28,410 nucleotides of DNA from Thermaceae bacterium (GTDB taxonomy: Bacteria; Deinococcota; Deinococci; Deinococcales; Marinithermaceae), in the NCBI GenBank assembly GCA_026985615.1, contig JALSQD010000069.1, positions 1 through 28,410 on the forward strand, given 5' to 3'. Of this stretch, positions 1 through 7,326 are shown piece by piece. Position numbers and translations under genes: made by a program. How positions within the stretch are numbered: the first letter of the stretch is position 1; the number at the start of each line of letters is the position of its first letter. The notes beneath the pieces were generated by a model. The model was not told the DNA's origin. It was given only the letters and a program-made list of their open reading frames with translations, and did no database searches.

Positions 1-128
1 AACGCCTCGACCTGTTTGAGCTTTTGTAAGCGGGCCTGGACCGTGGGATCGCCCGCGCCAGCCCCGACAAGTTCCTGGGCCTTCTTCGCTCCCCGCCATA
101 CCTCCCGGCCAACCGTAGTAAGCTGCAC
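1..128 (-). CDS. N-terminal part of an unrecognised protein, cut by the window edge
   Basis: An open frame runs leftwards from a GTG at 126-128 to the window edge, giving 42 codons that begin VQLTTVGREVWRGAKKAQEL and continue with a basic, probably helical stretch (about QARLQKLKQVEA at the edge). The start is chosen because a good AGGAGG ribosome binding site lies 9 nt upstream of the GTG and no other in-frame start is near. Third codon positions are roughly 60% G/C, clearly lower than in the housekeeping genes here, so the gene may be recently acquired or weakly expressed. I do not recognise the family and only the N-terminus is visible. The binding site lies partly within the inverted repeat 131-164, so translation could be controlled by RNA structure. 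Confidence 0.5.
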   Translation of the reverse strand, partial: MQLTTVGREVWRGAKKAQELVGAGAGDPTVQARLQKLKQVEA

Positions 129-130
129 TC

Positions 131-164
131 GTGGGGACCTCCTCTTTCCTGGAGTGGTCCCCAC
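131..164. repeat. Perfect 9-bp inverted repeat overlapping a ribosome binding site
   Basis: GTGGGGACC at 131-139 is the exact reverse complement of GGTCCCCAC at 156-164, with 16 nt between. On the minus strand this forms a hairpin just before the GTG start at 128, and the AGGAGG binding site sits at the loop/3'-arm junction, so folding would partly hide it. Read on the plus strand it is followed by ATTCTTATC, a poor T-tract, so a weak rightward terminator is the alternative. A DNA operator for a dimeric repressor is also possible. Confidence 0.5.
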
Positions 165-290
165 ATTCTTATCGATTCGGTCTCACATGTGTCTGTCCGG
201 GTTCAATCTAAAGACGCGCTTAATTCCCCGCTTAGGCCGGCTTCAGGGCCCGGACACACAATGGGCAGCGTGAAAGAGAGGATGATGTTC

Positions 291-806
291 ATGAAAAAGA
301 CCCTGAAGAACTACCTAATGATGGTGCTGGCCCTTGGCGTGCTCGGTCTCGGCTTGGCCCTCGCGGCGGCCCCGACGCTGCCCGAGGACGTCCAGGCCGC
401 CATCGACTCCGGCGCGATCGTCAGCCTCTACGACGCCGACGGCAATCTGCTGTGGTCGAGCGACTCGGGCACCACCTACGATCCCGAGCTTCTCACCCTG
501 GTGGCCGAGATCGTCGTCACCGATGCCGACGGCGCCGTGGTGGCCGACCTCGAGGTCGTGGTGGGCCCCAATGGCAACCTCGTGGTCCAGACCGACGACG
601 GGACCATCGGCCTGGGCAAGTTCCTCCACGACGCGCTGGGCGCACAGGGCACCGGCGTGGCGGACGGCACCGGTGAGCAGCACCAGTACCGCCACATGGA
701 ACAGACCCAGCACCAGACCCAAGGCACGTGCGAAGACGCGGGCTGCCAGTACCAGGACGCCCACGCCAACCGCCACGGCCCCGGTCAGCCCAGCACCGAT
801 CAGTAA
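291..806 (+). CDS. Exported protein of unknown function with a His/Gln-rich tail
   Basis: This encodes 171 residues. The ATG at 291 is preferred over those at 282 and 285 because GAGAGG at 276-281 is 9 nt upstream of it. The N-terminus (MKKTLKN, then a hydrophobic stretch rich in L, V, G and A ending near LALAAA) is a typical Sec signal peptide with cleavage around residue 24. The mature part contains two repeat-like segments, one near SLYDADGNLLWSSDSG and one near VVTDADGAVVADLEVVVGPN, that suggest a small beta-rich fold. After about residue 125 the composition changes sharply to Gln/His-rich with a CEDAGC pair. G/C remains very high in third codon positions through the tail, so it is genuinely coding. 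I do not recognise the family. Metal binding by the tail is only a possibility. The gene stands alone, convergent with trmD. Confidence 0.72.
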   Translation: MKKTLKNYLMMVLALGVLGLGLALAAAPTLPEDVQAAIDSGAIVSLYDADGNLLWSSDSGTTYDPELLTLVAEIVVTDADGAVVADLEVVVGPNGNLVVQTDDGTIGLGKFLHDALGAQGTGVADGTGEQHQYRHMEQTQHQTQGTCEDAGCQYQDAHANRHGPGQPSTDQ

Positions 807-832
807 ACCACCACGCCGTCTCTTTTCCTCAG

Positions 833-865
833 GCACGAAGCCGCCCGGTTCGGGCGGCTTCGTGC
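833..865. terminator. Strong hairpin between convergent genes
   Basis: A perfect 15-bp inverted repeat (arms 833-847 and 851-865, 3-nt loop) lies in the 120-nt space between the plus-strand exported-protein gene and the minus-strand trmD. There is no clean T-run on either side, although the plus-strand sequence is followed within 15 nt by an A-rich patch and the minus-strand side has only short A/T runs. It most likely ends transcription from both directions. Confidence 0.7.
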
Positions 866-926
866 GCATGGCGATGAAAAAACGGCCCGCGCTACGGGTC
901 CGTGCGTTGCGCCTCGCGGGAAAAAG

Positions 927-1658
927 CTAGCCCTCTTCTTCCCCCTCACGCAACATCTCCAGCCAGGCGCGGTCCTGCTCGCTCAGCTCGGCGCCCTCCA
1001 GCAGGTCGGGACGGCGCTCGAACGTGCGCCTGAGCGCCTCGCGGCGACGCCACTCAGCCACCTTGCCGTGGTGGCCGCTGGTGAGCACCTCGGGCACCTT
1101 CAACCCGCGGAACTCGGGCGGGCGGGTGTACTGCGGATAGTCGAGCAACCCCCACGAAAACGAGTCGAGCCGGTGGCTCTCGGGGTCGCCCAGCACACCG
1201 GGCACGAGCCGCGCGGTGGCCTCGATGATGGCCAGCGCCGCCACCTCGCCCCCCATGAGCACGAAGTCACCGATCGAGACCTCGCGGGTCACGAAGCTCT
1301 CGACCCGGGCGTCGATGCCCTCGTAACGGCCGCTGACGAGGACCAGGTGTTCCTTGGCGGCCAGCTCTTCGGCCATCGACTGGTTAAAGGGCTCACCCGC
1401 CGGGGTCAGTAAGATCACCTCGTCGGCCGGGAGCTGGTCCTCGATGGCCTCCACCACCACGTCGGGGCGCAGCACCATACCCGCGCCACCCCCGTAAGGA
1501 TAGTCGTCTACCTGGCGGTGCTTGTCGTGGGTGTAGTCGCGGATGTCGCGAACGTTGATCTGGATCAGGCCGCGCCCGATGGCCTTGGCTAGTAGGGCTT
1601 CTTCGGTCCACGGCTGGATAAGCCGGGGAAAGAGGGTAAGTACGGTGTAGCGCAACAC
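927..1658 (-). CDS. trmD: tRNA (guanine-N1-)-methyltransferase TrmD
   Basis: TrmD uses S-adenosylmethionine to methylate N1 of guanosine 37 next to the anticodon, which prevents +1 frameshifting by the tRNA. The 243-residue protein has the family length and shows the N-terminal YTVLTLFP segment, the DDYPYGGGAGMV loop, the trefoil-knot cofactor site (VSGRYEGID, then IGDFVLMGGEVAAL) and the C-terminal LLDYPQYTRP and VLTSGHHGKV motifs needed for catalysis and tRNA binding. Translation starts at a GTG 2 nt after the rimM stop, with GGAG overlapping the end of rimM, so the two are probably translationally coupled. It is the last gene of the ffh-rpsP-khpA-rimM-trmD operon. Confidence 0.97.
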   Translation of the reverse strand: MLRYTVLTLFPRLIQPWTEEALLAKAIGRGLIQINVRDIRDYTHDKHRQVDDYPYGGGAGMVLRPDVVVEAIEDQLPADEVILLTPAGEPFNQSMAEELAAKEHLVLVSGRYEGIDARVESFVTREVSIGDFVLMGGEVAALAIIEATARLVPGVLGDPESHRLDSFSWGLLDYPQYTRPPEFRGLKVPEVLTSGHHGKVAEWRRREALRRTFERRPDLLEGAELSEQDRAWLEMLREGEEEG

Positions 1659-1660
1659 GG

Positions 1661-2137
1661 CTACTCCAGAAGCCCTTCGGGGGGCTCCTGGATACGCACC
1701 TCATCGTCCGCGACCTCGACGTAAGGCGCCTGCAAGGGAACCATGAAGCGACGCGCGCCCTTCTTGATCACGAGCACGTCCTGTGCCCCCGAGTCAAAGA
1801 CGTCCACCACCTTGCCCCAGGCCTCGCCGCCCAGTCGCACCGGAAGGCCCACGAGCTGAAAGTAGTACCAGCCGCCTTCGGGCTCGGGCAGACTCGCAGC
1901 CTCAACGAAGACGTCGCGCCCGGAAAGCTGCTCGGCTGCCTCGCGCCCCGTGACGCCGACGAAGTGGACCACCAGGCCACCCGCTAACGCCTCCACCCGC
2001 TCGATGGCGCGCCACCCCACGCCCTCGAGGTAAACGCGCTCTTGCGACAGGATGGCCTCGGGAGCCTCGCTGCGAAACTTGAGGCCCCCCGACAACGCGT
2101 GCGGCCTACCGAGACGTCCGATGCGGACCCGGATCAC
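1661..2137 (-). CDS. rimM: 16S rRNA maturation factor RimM
   Basis: RimM binds ribosomal protein S19 and the head of the 30S subunit and assists late 16S rRNA processing. The 158-residue product has the usual two-domain layout: an N-terminal beta-barrel starting RIGRLGRPHALSGGLK, and a C-terminal PRC-barrel-like domain with a YYFQLVGLPV segment and GAQDVLVIKKGARRFMVP. The GTG start shares 4 nt with the stop of khpA. The position between the KH-protein gene and trmD is the classic conserved order for this operon. Confidence 0.95.
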   Translation of the reverse strand: MIRVRIGRLGRPHALSGGLKFRSEAPEAILSQERVYLEGVGWRAIERVEALAGGLVVHFVGVTGREAAEQLSGRDVFVEAASLPEPEGGWYYFQLVGLPVRLGGEAWGKVVDVFDSGAQDVLVIKKGARRFMVPLQAPYVEVADDEVRIQEPPEGLLE

Positions 2138-2352
2138 CTGACTTCAACCGACACCTTGCCCCGCGCAAAGGCGCGCACAACGGTACGGATGCTCTCGATG
2201 ACCCGGCCCCGACGGCCGATCAGGCGGCCCTTTTCCTCGGGGGGAACCTCGATGTAGTAGACCACGCCCCCCTTGCCACGGCGCTCGTCCACGCGCACGC
2301 TCTTGGGGTGGTCCACCACCGCCTTGGCCAGGTACTCGACGACCTCGCGCAT
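2134..2352 (-). CDS. khpA: KH-domain RNA-binding protein KhpA
   Basis: A 72-residue single KH domain. The RNA-contacting GXXG loop is visible as GRRG within GRLIGRRGRVIESIR near residues 44-58. Family members (YlqC/KhpA) bind many RNAs, often together with KhpB/Jag, and influence cell elongation in Gram-positive bacteria; the role in this phylum is inferred. The ATG overlaps the rpsP stop by 1 nt and the gene's stop overlaps rimM, so it sits inside a tightly coupled ribosome-assembly operon. Confidence 0.93.
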   Translation of the reverse strand: MREVVEYLAKAVVDHPKSVRVDERRGKGGVVYYIEVPPEEKGRLIGRRGRVIESIRTVVRAFARGKVSVEVR

Positions 2353-2642
2353 TACGACTCGGCTTCGGCAGCCTCGGCCGGCGCGGCCGGCTCACCCTTG
2401 CGGTAGACGCCGGCCAGCTTGAGGATGCGGCGGGCGGTGTGCGTGGGCTGGGCGCCGACAGAGAGCCAGTAACGGGCGCGCTCGACGTCCACCTTGTACC
2501 AGTTGGGGGTGGTCTTGCGCGGATCGTAGTAGCCGATCTTCTCGATGTACTTGCCGTCGCGCTTGCGGCGAACGTCGGTCACGACGATGCGGTAGTGGGG
2601 GTTGAACTTGGAGCCGAAACGAGCCAAACGAATCTTTACCAT
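2352..2642 (-). CDS. rpsP: 30S ribosomal protein S16
   Basis: S16 binds 16S rRNA early in assembly of the 30S body. The start at 2642 gives the universal N-terminus MVKIRLARFG and a 96-residue protein; a longer frame extends 6 codons upstream but would swallow the binding site AGGAGG. The core KFNPHYRIVVTDVRRKRDGKYIEKIGYYDP and the segment DVERARYWLSVGAQPT are diagnostic. The C-terminus is a short Ala/Glu tail, as is common in thermophile S16. The AGGAGG is formed by the last codons of ffh, 4 nt upstream, coupling the two genes. Confidence 0.97.
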   Translation of the reverse strand: MVKIRLARFGSKFNPHYRIVVTDVRRKRDGKYIEKIGYYDPRKTTPNWYKVDVERARYWLSVGAQPTHTARRILKLAGVYRKGEPAAPAEAAEAES

Positions 2643-2646
2643 CTGC

Positions 2647-3951
2647 CTACCTCCTGCCAAAGAAGCCGCGGCGCTTGCGCGGGCTCTTGGCGAGCGTTTT
2701 CATCATGCCCTTCGTCTCTTCGAAGGTCTTGATGAGCCGGTTGACTTCCTGCACGCTGGTGCCGCTGCCCCTGGCGATGCGGCGCCGGCGCGAGGCGTTG
2801 AGGATCCGCGGATTCTTGCGCTCCGCGGGGGTCATGGACTGGATGATGGCCTCCAGGTGCTTGGTGGCCTTGGGATCGAGCTCGAACCCGGCCGGCAAGG
2901 CGCGACTGAGCCCGGGGATCATCTTGATGAGCTCGGTCATCGAGCCCATCTTCTGAATCTGCTTCATCTGCTTGAGCAGGTCGTTGAGGTCGAACTGGTG
3001 GGGCGCCTTGTCGGGCTCTTCGAGCTCGGCCGCCTGGGCACGCTCCATGAGGGTCTGAATGTCGCCCATGCCAAGGATGCGCTGGGCCAGACGGTCGGGA
3101 TAGAAGGGCTCGATGCCGTCGAGCTTCTCGGAGATGCCGCCAAAATAGATGGGCTTGCCGGTGACGTAGCGGGCGCTCAGTGCCGCACCGCCGCGAGCGT
3201 CGCCGTCGAGCTTGGTGAGGATGAGGCCGGACACGCCGATGCGCTCGTCGAAGGCGCGGGAAACGCCCAGCGCCTCCTGCCCCATCATGGCGTCGATGAC
3301 GAGCATGGTCTCGGTGGGCTGGAGCTCGTCCTTGAGCTCGGCCAGCTCGTCCATGAGCGCCTCGTCGATCTGCAAGCGACCGGCGGTGTCGACGATGACC
3401 AGGTCGCGGTAGTCCTTGGCGAGGTGCTCGCGCAAGCGGCGAGCGGTCTCGGCCGGCTTTTCGCCGTTGGCCACCTCCAGCACCGGTACCCCCACCTGCT
3501 CGGCAAGGATGCGCAGCTGGTCGCGGGCGGCGGGGCGCTGGGTATCGGCCGCGACTAGCAGGGGGCGGCGGCCCTTGCTCTTGTAGAGCCGAGCCAGCTT
3601 GCCGGCGGCGGTCGTCTTACCGGTGCCCTGGAGACCAACCAGGAACCAGACGTTTCCCTCGTGCTTCAGCTCGGGCTGTTTGGGCTTCGAGCCCAAAAGC
3701 TCCTTGAGCTCGTCGTAGACGATGGTGTAGATCTGCTCCGCCGGGGTCAGCGACTCGTAGACCTTCTGGCCTAAGGCCTTTTCCTGAACGCGTTTGGTAA
3801 AGGCCTTGGCCACCTCGAAGTTGACGTCGGCCTCGAGCAGGCTCATGCGGATCTTGCGCATGACCTTCTTGAGGTCGGCTTCGCTGATACGGCCGCGCCC
3901 GCGCAGGCCGTCGAGCGTTTGTTGCAGTCGTTTGCTTAAGTTCTCGAACAT
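2647..3951 (-). CDS. ffh: Signal recognition particle GTPase Ffh
   Basis: Ffh binds signal sequences on nascent chains together with 4.5S RNA and docks with FtsY to deliver ribosomes to the membrane. The 434 residues comprise an N-domain helical bundle (about 1-90), a G-domain with P-loop GLQGTGKTT at 106-114, the DTAGR motif and the TKLDGDARGG motif, and a C-terminal M-domain (from about 300) with Met-containing helices and the basic RILNASRRRRIARGSGTS segment that binds SRP RNA. It is the first gene of the operon and has its own promoter just upstream. ATG 3951 is preceded by GGGGGAG. Confidence 0.97.
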   Translation of the reverse strand: MFENLSKRLQQTLDGLRGRGRISEADLKKVMRKIRMSLLEADVNFEVAKAFTKRVQEKALGQKVYESLTPAEQIYTIVYDELKELLGSKPKQPELKHEGNVWFLVGLQGTGKTTAAGKLARLYKSKGRRPLLVAADTQRPAARDQLRILAEQVGVPVLEVANGEKPAETARRLREHLAKDYRDLVIVDTAGRLQIDEALMDELAELKDELQPTETMLVIDAMMGQEALGVSRAFDERIGVSGLILTKLDGDARGGAALSARYVTGKPIYFGGISEKLDGIEPFYPDRLAQRILGMGDIQTLMERAQAAELEEPDKAPHQFDLNDLLKQMKQIQKMGSMTELIKMIPGLSRALPAGFELDPKATKHLEAIIQSMTPAERKNPRILNASRRRRIARGSGTSVQEVNRLIKTFEETKGMMKTLAKSPRKRRGFFGRR

Positions 3952-3978
3952 CGCTCCCCCAACGTCAAGCCAGGGCTC

Positions 3979-4008
3979 AGCATAGCCGCGTCACCTTGAG
4001 CGTGTCAA
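3979..4008 (-). promoter_or_regulatory. Promoter of the ffh-rpsP-khpA-rimM-trmD operon
   Basis: On the minus strand a perfect -35 TTGACA (4003-4008) is separated by 18 nt from -10 TATGCT (3979-3984). Transcription would start about 20 nt before the ffh ATG. The match to the housekeeping sigma consensus is the best in the window. Confidence 0.75.
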
Positions 4009-4086
4009 CCGCAATTTATCTGATGTTTTAAGCGATGCGCGAATGCGCTTCAGCCCCGACGCAGGCGTGGTTTGCCGGCGACGGCG

Positions 4087-4117
4087 TTCGACCGGCCGCA
4101 GCCCGCCATGCTAGACT
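4087..4117 (+). promoter_or_regulatory. Possible promoter of mgtE
   Basis: TAGACT at 4112-4117 resembles a -10 element; the upstream TTCGAC at 4087-4092 is a poor -35 at a long 19-nt spacing. It would give a leader of only about 40 nt, too short for a magnesium riboswitch. The assignment is weak, but some promoter must lie in this divergent 211-nt interval. Confidence 0.35.
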
Positions 4118-4162
4118 GAGCGTTGGCTTTTTGCGGCCCACACCCACCTTTAGGAGGCCATC

Positions 4163-5527
4163 GTGCGGACCCAGGTGCGCGAAAACCTGTTCGAAGAACT
4201 CATCCGCGCCCTGCGGAAAGGGGACGTGGCCCGCGTACAGGCGCTCGGCGAGCAGATCCACCCGCAGGAGATCCTGGAACACTGGGACGACCTGCCCGGC
4301 GAGCACCGCTACGTGCTGCTCACCTATCTCGACCCCGAGGCCGCGGCCCAGATCTTCAGCGAGCTGGAGCCAGAGGACCAGGCGGCGTTCCTGGAGGGCC
4401 TGCCCCCCTGGCGGGTCCGCCAGATCCTGGAAGAGCTCGATCCCGACGACCTGACCGACGCCCTCCAGGCGGTCGAAGAAGAAGACCCGGAACTCGCCCG
4501 GACGATCAAGGAGTGGCTGGACCCCCAGACCCGCGCAGAGGTCGAGACCCTTTCGGCCTACGACGAGGACGACGCCGGCGGTCTGATGACCCCGGAGTAC
4601 GTCGCGGTCCGGGCGGGCATGACCGTGGACGAGGTCCTCCAGTTCCTCCGCCGCGCCGCCCCCGACGCCGAGACGGTCTATTACCTCTACGTGATCGACG
4701 ACGAGGGGCACCTGGTGGGCGTACTCAGCTTGCGCGACCTGATCGTGGCCGACCCCTCGATGCGGGTGGCCGAGATCATGAACCCCAACGTCATCCACGC
4801 CACCACCGAGACCGACCAGGAAGAGGTGGCGCGGGTAATGGCCGACTACGACCTCACCGTGCTGCCGGTTATCGACGCCGAGGGGCGGCTCATGGGTATC
4901 GTTACCATTGACGACGTGGTGGACGTCCTCGAGGAAGAGGCCACCGAGGACATCCACCGCCTGGGTGCGGTCGACGCCCCGGAGCTGGTCTACAGTCGCT
5001 CGAGCCCCCTCGAGCTCTGGAGCGCGCGCGCCCGCTGGCTGGTGATCCTCATCTTCACCGGCATGCTCACCTCGTCGATCCTCGCGGGGTTCTCGTCGGT
5101 GCTCGAGGCCACGACCGCGCTGGCCTTTTACATTCCGGTGTTGCTGGGCACCGGCGGCAACACCGGCAGCCAGTCGGCCACGCTCATCGTGCGCGCCCTC
5201 GCCACTCGCGACATCGACCTCGGCGACTGGCCCCGGGTGCTCGTCAAGGAACTTGGGGTGGGCTTCCTCCTGGGCATAACGCTCTCGGCCCTCATTGCTC
5301 TCAAGGTGGCCCTCGATGGCTACCTGGGGGTCACGCCGGTGGTGGCGCTGGCGCTCTTCCTGCTGGTCATCGTGGCCGACCTGGCGGGGGCGCTGCTGCC
5401 GCTGGCGCTCGAAAAATTGGGGCTCGACCCAGCGTTGATGTCGAACCCGCTCATCGCCACCATCTCGGACGTCTCGGGCCTGATCATCTACCTCAGCGTC
5501 GCGCGCCTGCTGCTGAGGGTGGGATGA
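4163..5527 (+). CDS. mgtE: Magnesium channel/transporter MgtE
   Basis: MgtE is a homodimeric inner-membrane Mg2+ channel closed by high internal Mg2+. The 454 residues show the family order: an acidic N-domain of short helical repeats (about 1-130, for example LDPEAAAQIFSELEPEDQAA), two CBS domains (about 140-260, starting near LMTPEYVAVRAG and IMNPNVIHATTE), a connecting plug helix, and five membrane helices. Pore residues are visible in GTGGNTGSQS and in the SNPLIATISDVSGL segment, whose Asp corresponds to the selectivity residue known from the Thermus channel. GTG 4163 is used because AGGAGG lies 5 nt upstream. The stop overlaps the next gene by ATGA, implying coupling to the pyrophosphatase-like gene. 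Confidence 0.96.
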   Translation: MRTQVRENLFEELIRALRKGDVARVQALGEQIHPQEILEHWDDLPGEHRYVLLTYLDPEAAAQIFSELEPEDQAAFLEGLPPWRVRQILEELDPDDLTDALQAVEEEDPELARTIKEWLDPQTRAEVETLSAYDEDDAGGLMTPEYVAVRAGMTVDEVLQFLRRAAPDAETVYYLYVIDDEGHLVGVLSLRDLIVADPSMRVAEIMNPNVIHATTETDQEEVARVMADYDLTVLPVIDAEGRLMGIVTIDDVVDVLEEEATEDIHRLGAVDAPELVYSRSSPLELWSARARWLVILIFTGMLTSSILAGFSSVLEATTALAFYIPVLLGTGGNTGSQSATLIVRALATRDIDLGDWPRVLVKELGVGFLLGITLSALIALKVALDGYLGVTPVVALALFLLVIVADLAGALLPLALEKLGLDPALMSNPLIATISDVSGLIIYLSVARLLLRVG

Positions 5528-5911
5528 GGCTCGGAGTTGTCGTCGAGTGGTCCAAAGGCAGCCGGGAACGCTGGGAGTGGAAGGGTGGGCGCTTCGTTCA
5601 CAAGATCGAAGACTGCCCCGCTCCGGTGAACTATGGCTTCCTCCCAGGCGTGGTCAACCCCGCCGACGGCGAAGAGGTGGACGCGGGGGTGCTGGGGCCA
5701 CCACTTGGCGCGAAATCGCGGGTCGAGGCCCGGCTGCTGGGCCTGCTCTGGCTCGCCGACGGCGACCACAAGCTCGTTCTTGCCCCGGACGGCGGCGAAC
5801 ACCAAGAAGACGAAGCCGCCCCTGCTGGCCTGGTTCGAACCCGCGCGCCGCACCCGGCTCGAAGGCGCAGACGCGGCGCGGGCGTGGCTCGAGCACCTCA
5901 GTTCAGTCTGA
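5524..5911 (+). pseudogene. Inorganic-pyrophosphatase-like protein, frame apparently shifted by one base
   Basis: The N-terminal part (VVEWSKGSRERWEW, then NYGFLPGVVNPADGEEVDAG and LADGDHKLVLAP) matches family I soluble pyrophosphatase in order and spacing. The usual DGDPVD metal site reads DGEEVD, with one Asp replaced by Glu. From about 5787 the third-position G/C bias moves to the next frame, which encodes a sensible ending (PPLLAWFEPARRTRLEGADA and so on) and stops at 5909-5911. Removing one C from the CCCC at 5783-5786 would give one continuous protein of 128 residues. Uncorrected, the first frame runs to 5985 and overlaps the opposite gene by 88 nt. The shift may be a sequencing error, a phase-variable tract or a real mutation. 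The start overlaps the mgtE stop (ATGA); pyrophosphatases need Mg2+, which may explain the pairing. At 128 residues it is shorter than typical enzymes (about 175), so activity is uncertain. Confidence 0.65.
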
Positions 5912-7277
5912 GCAGCCGGGCGTCGCCCGGGGCCACCTCTACCTCCAGCACCCCTCCCGCAACCTCGAAGGCCTCGCCGTCGTAGACGTCGGTCGCGCCC
6001 GCGACGTCGCCCCAGGGCGCGGCCAGCTCCACCCGCACGCGCACGGACTCGAAGACGTCGGTATTGAGCACGAAGACGTAGCGTCCGCCCCCGGCGTCGA
6101 TGTAGGCGAACCCCTCTCCCGCGCTCACCGCGGGCCGGAAGGCGTCTGCGCGCTCGATTGCGAGCAGCGTCGGGCCCATCTGCTGCACTTTGGCGTTGAC
6201 GCGGGCGGCCTCCTCCAGCAGCGGCGTGGGCCGGTAGTCGGCGTCGCGCAGGCCGTGGACCCAGCTCTCCGATTGGTAGAGGAAGTAGAAGATCCCTTTG
6301 GTCCCGTGAGCGAGCGCCGCCATGACCTCGTGCCGCAGCTCCACCGGCTCGGGCATGCGCCAGTAGTGCGGGTGCTCCGGTGGAATGGGCTCGAAGGCCT
6401 GGACGATCAGCCACTGGGGCACACCCGGCACCGCCTCGCGACTCATATCGAGGTACTCGTAGTAGGTGGGCTGGTCGGCGCCGCCGGCGAAGCTACCGTC
6501 GTCGGGGTCGCCGCGCGGCCAGGCGTCAGAAAAGTCGCCGATGGCCTTGTCCTCGGCCAGCGGGTAGACGTCCATGAAGAGCACCCGGCTTTGCATGCCC
6601 GCCTGCAGAGCGGCCATGTTGTTCACGTCGGCCCAGGAGGAAAGCGCATAGGCGCCCGGGTCCGCTTGTTCAATGAAGGCGCGCGCCTGGCCGAGCTGCC
6701 CAGGGCGGACGATCTGCCCCTCGGGGCCCGGCGCGCCCTCGGGCACGGGCTCGTCGAAGATGACGTAGCCGAAGACGGCCGGGGCATCCGTGAAGATTTC
6801 CAGGTAGTCCTGCGCCGCCGCCTGGTAGAGGTCGGAATCGCTGATCTCGTCGCGCAATTCGCCCAGTAGGCCCTGCACGTGTCCGAGCGGCAGAATGAGC
6901 TGCACGCCCGCGCGCTCGGCCTCCTCCAACATCGCCGCCAGCACCTCGCGGTAATGGTCACCATAAGCGATCGGATCGACGGCCATCACGGCCAGGTTGA
7001 AGCCCTCGGCGGCCAGGTCGCCGAACTCGCGGGCGTAGTCGGCCCGCGCTTGCTCGGGATCGCGCCGGAAGTCGGTGGCGTCGCCCTCGTCGGCGATGGG
7101 CTTCTGGCCACGGACGAAGTAGACGCCGACCGGAAAGGCGCCCTCCCCAATCACGGCCGTACCCGGCTCGGAATCGCCCGCCCCAGCGGAGCCGCACTGG
7201 ACCAGTCCAAAAACCAACAGCAGGGCGAGCGCGCTGCGCACAAGGTGTCTTACGGTGAAAGATACCATTGGGGTCAT
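5898..7277 (-). CDS. Lipoprotein with a probable glycoside-hydrolase-like TIM-barrel domain
   Basis: From the ATG at 7277 this encodes 459 residues; AAGG just upstream supports it, though the ATG at 7268 and a TTG at 7298 are possible. The N-terminus has a basic start, a hydrophobic core and the lipobox LVQC, so the mature protein should be lipid-anchored on the cell surface. The body looks like an alpha/beta barrel: GVYFVRG, GFNLAVMAVDP, VQLILPLGHV, FGYVIFDEP (an acidic pair typical of strand 4 in clan-A glycosidases), VLFMDVYPL, PQWLIVQAF and GTKGIFYFLYQSES. A C-terminal beta domain (about 380-459) resembles those of such enzymes. The exact family and substrate are unknown. It lies 49 nt downstream of the HMG-CoA lyase gene with no obvious terminator between, so it may be read from the same transcript. 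Confidence 0.75.
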   Translation of the reverse strand: MTPMVSFTVRHLVRSALALLLVFGLVQCGSAGAGDSEPGTAVIGEGAFPVGVYFVRGQKPIADEGDATDFRRDPEQARADYAREFGDLAAEGFNLAVMAVDPIAYGDHYREVLAAMLEEAERAGVQLILPLGHVQGLLGELRDEISDSDLYQAAAQDYLEIFTDAPAVFGYVIFDEPVPEGAPGPEGQIVRPGQLGQARAFIEQADPGAYALSSWADVNNMAALQAGMQSRVLFMDVYPLAEDKAIGDFSDAWPRGDPDDGSFAGGADQPTYYEYLDMSREAVPGVPQWLIVQAFEPIPPEHPHYWRMPEPVELRHEVMAALAHGTKGIFYFLYQSESWVHGLRDADYRPTPLLEEAARVNAKVQQMGPTLLAIERADAFRPAVSAGEGFAYIDAGGGRYVFVLNTDVFESVRVRVELAAPWGDVAGATDVYDGEAFEVAGGVLEVEVAPGDARLLRLN

Positions 7278-7326
7278 CACACCTTGAATGTAACACAAGT
7301 TTTAGGGAAGTTTGCGGGGCTGCGGG

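Noticed and set aside
16..273. 85-codon plus-strand frame at the left edge
   Set aside because: No ribosome binding site, no motif, crosses the inverted repeat, and the opposite strand has a better start with AGGAGG.
315..869. Long minus-strand frame opposite the exported-protein gene
   Set aside because: It is the low-complexity antisense of a G/C-biased coding region and also crosses the hairpin at 833-865; no ribosome binding site or family motif.
2602..3558. 318-codon plus-strand frame opposite ffh
   Set aside because: Antisense shadow of a certain gene; the protein is a low-complexity Leu/Gly/His mixture with no motif.
4012..4162. Magnesium riboswitch (M-box) before mgtE
   Set aside because: The likely leader is only about 40 nt and lacks the multi-helix structure; the gate in MgtE itself senses Mg2+.
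4028..4957. 309-codon minus-strand frame opposite mgtE
   Set aside because: Antisense of mgtE, caused by the third-position G/C bias; it would run through the ffh/mgtE promoter region.
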